Assembly (NCBI RefSeq): GCF_000337535.1
Contig: NZ_AOIP01000031.1
Location: 224,943 to 288,942, forward strand
Origin: Natrialba aegyptia DSM 13077
Lineage (GTDB): Archaea; Halobacteriota; Halobacteria; Halobacteriales; Natrialbaceae
Direction of reading: 5' to 3'
DNA: 64,000 nt
The translations under genes and the position numbers were made by a program. Shown here piece by piece: positions 63,791 to 64,000 of this stretch. Under the pieces are notes generated by a model, which was not told where the DNA came from, did no database searches, and saw only the letters and a program-made list of their open reading frames with translations. Numbering within the stretch: position 1 is the first letter of the stretch; every line of letters starts with the position of its first letter.

Positions 63791-64000
63791 TCAGAGTGTG
63801 TCGGTAATCCGTTCTCGGAGCGTCGACACGTCGTCTATCTCCGTGCCGGCGAGCTTCGAGCCGAGAACGTCCGTGAAGACATCTGCCAGTAACTCATCGT
63901 CGAGGGTGTGACCGCCGTCCGTCCGTTGCTGTGCCGACTCGGTACCGGCCTGGGTTCCGAAGACAGCGATCCCTTTCGCCGCCGTAATCGCCGCTCGCGT
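63791..64000 (-). CDS. gvpN: gas vesicle protein GvpN, C-terminal end (partial)
   Basis: The gene enters from the right edge, and its last 69 residues are seen (TRAAITAAKGIAVFGTQAGT ... LADVFTDVLGSKLAGTEIDD). Position directly upstream of gvpO and the helical C-terminus fit GvpN, an AAA-type ATPase needed for full-size gas vesicles. The ATPase motifs lie outside the window, so the call leans on context. The stop is 5 bp before the gvpO ATG. Confidence 0.7.
   Translation of the reverse strand, partial: TRAAITAAKGIAVFGTQAGTESAQQRTDGGHTLDDELLADVFTDVLGSKLAGTEIDDVSTLRERITDTL

Overview
The window is high-GC, acidic-proteome DNA from a haloarchaeon. The evidence is archaeal TATA boxes about 25 bp upstream of mostly leaderless starts, Tat twin-arginine secreted proteins, L21e and Rpo4 genes, the archaeal CoA genes, and a gas-vesicle operon at the right edge. 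A member of the Natrialbaceae is a reasonable guess, but genus cannot be fixed from the sequence alone.

Layout. 1-8.97 kb: the 5' part of an S1/OB/DHH-type protein, a small zinc-ribbon protein, a candidate structured RNA, an AT-rich 1,221-bp insertion (2099-3319) with 16-bp inverted ends and an 8-bp target duplication that carries a TrkA-C membrane gene and no transposase, a frameshifted lipoprotein gene, then housekeeping hydrolases, OsmC, a ComEC-like lipoprotein with DUF3006, gamma-carbonic anhydrase and DUF5799. 9-14.2 kb: two small haloarchaeal genes and a 1,487-residue secreted protein with about fifteen 23-residue Gln-rich repeats. 14.7-16.8 kb: the biotin ECF transporter operon bioY-bioM-bioN, preceded by a palindrome that fits the BirA operator. 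Its likely regulator and ligase, birA, is at 27.4 kb. 16.8-24 kb: an AT-rich gap with a MITE related to the insertion at 2.1 kb, a Bat-type HTH regulator, and pantoate kinase and phosphopantothenate synthetase (archaeal CoA synthesis) separated by a membrane protein with thirteen DUF1508-like repeats.

24-43.5 kb: a Tat-exported gamma-glutamyltransferase, TyrRS, BirA, UspA, an amidohydrolase, an HD hydrolase, small regulators, an MFS carrier, a Gfo/Idh oxidoreductase next to an exported GH3 beta-glucosidase, a nitroreductase, an aminotransferase, and a two-gene MetE-type methionine synthase operon. 43.6-48.5 kb: the conserved archaeal translation/transcription block read leftward (L21e, Rpo4, DUF655, RsmA, MscS, HemK2-like methylase), interrupted by an oppositely oriented response regulator that has lost its phospho-acceptor Asp. 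48.6-64 kb: a cystathionine gamma-synthase-type enzyme, a class I terpene-synthase-like protein divergent from an MBL hydrolase, RNA ligase, FttA/aCPSF1 termination nuclease, NucS and MutS mismatch-repair genes, several small conserved genes, and the 3' end of gvpN with gvpO.

No tRNA, rRNA or CRISPR array was seen. The points most worth a second look are the transposase-less insertion with its passenger gene, the competing-helix RNA candidate beside it, the Gln-repeat surface protein, and the terpene-synthase-like gene.
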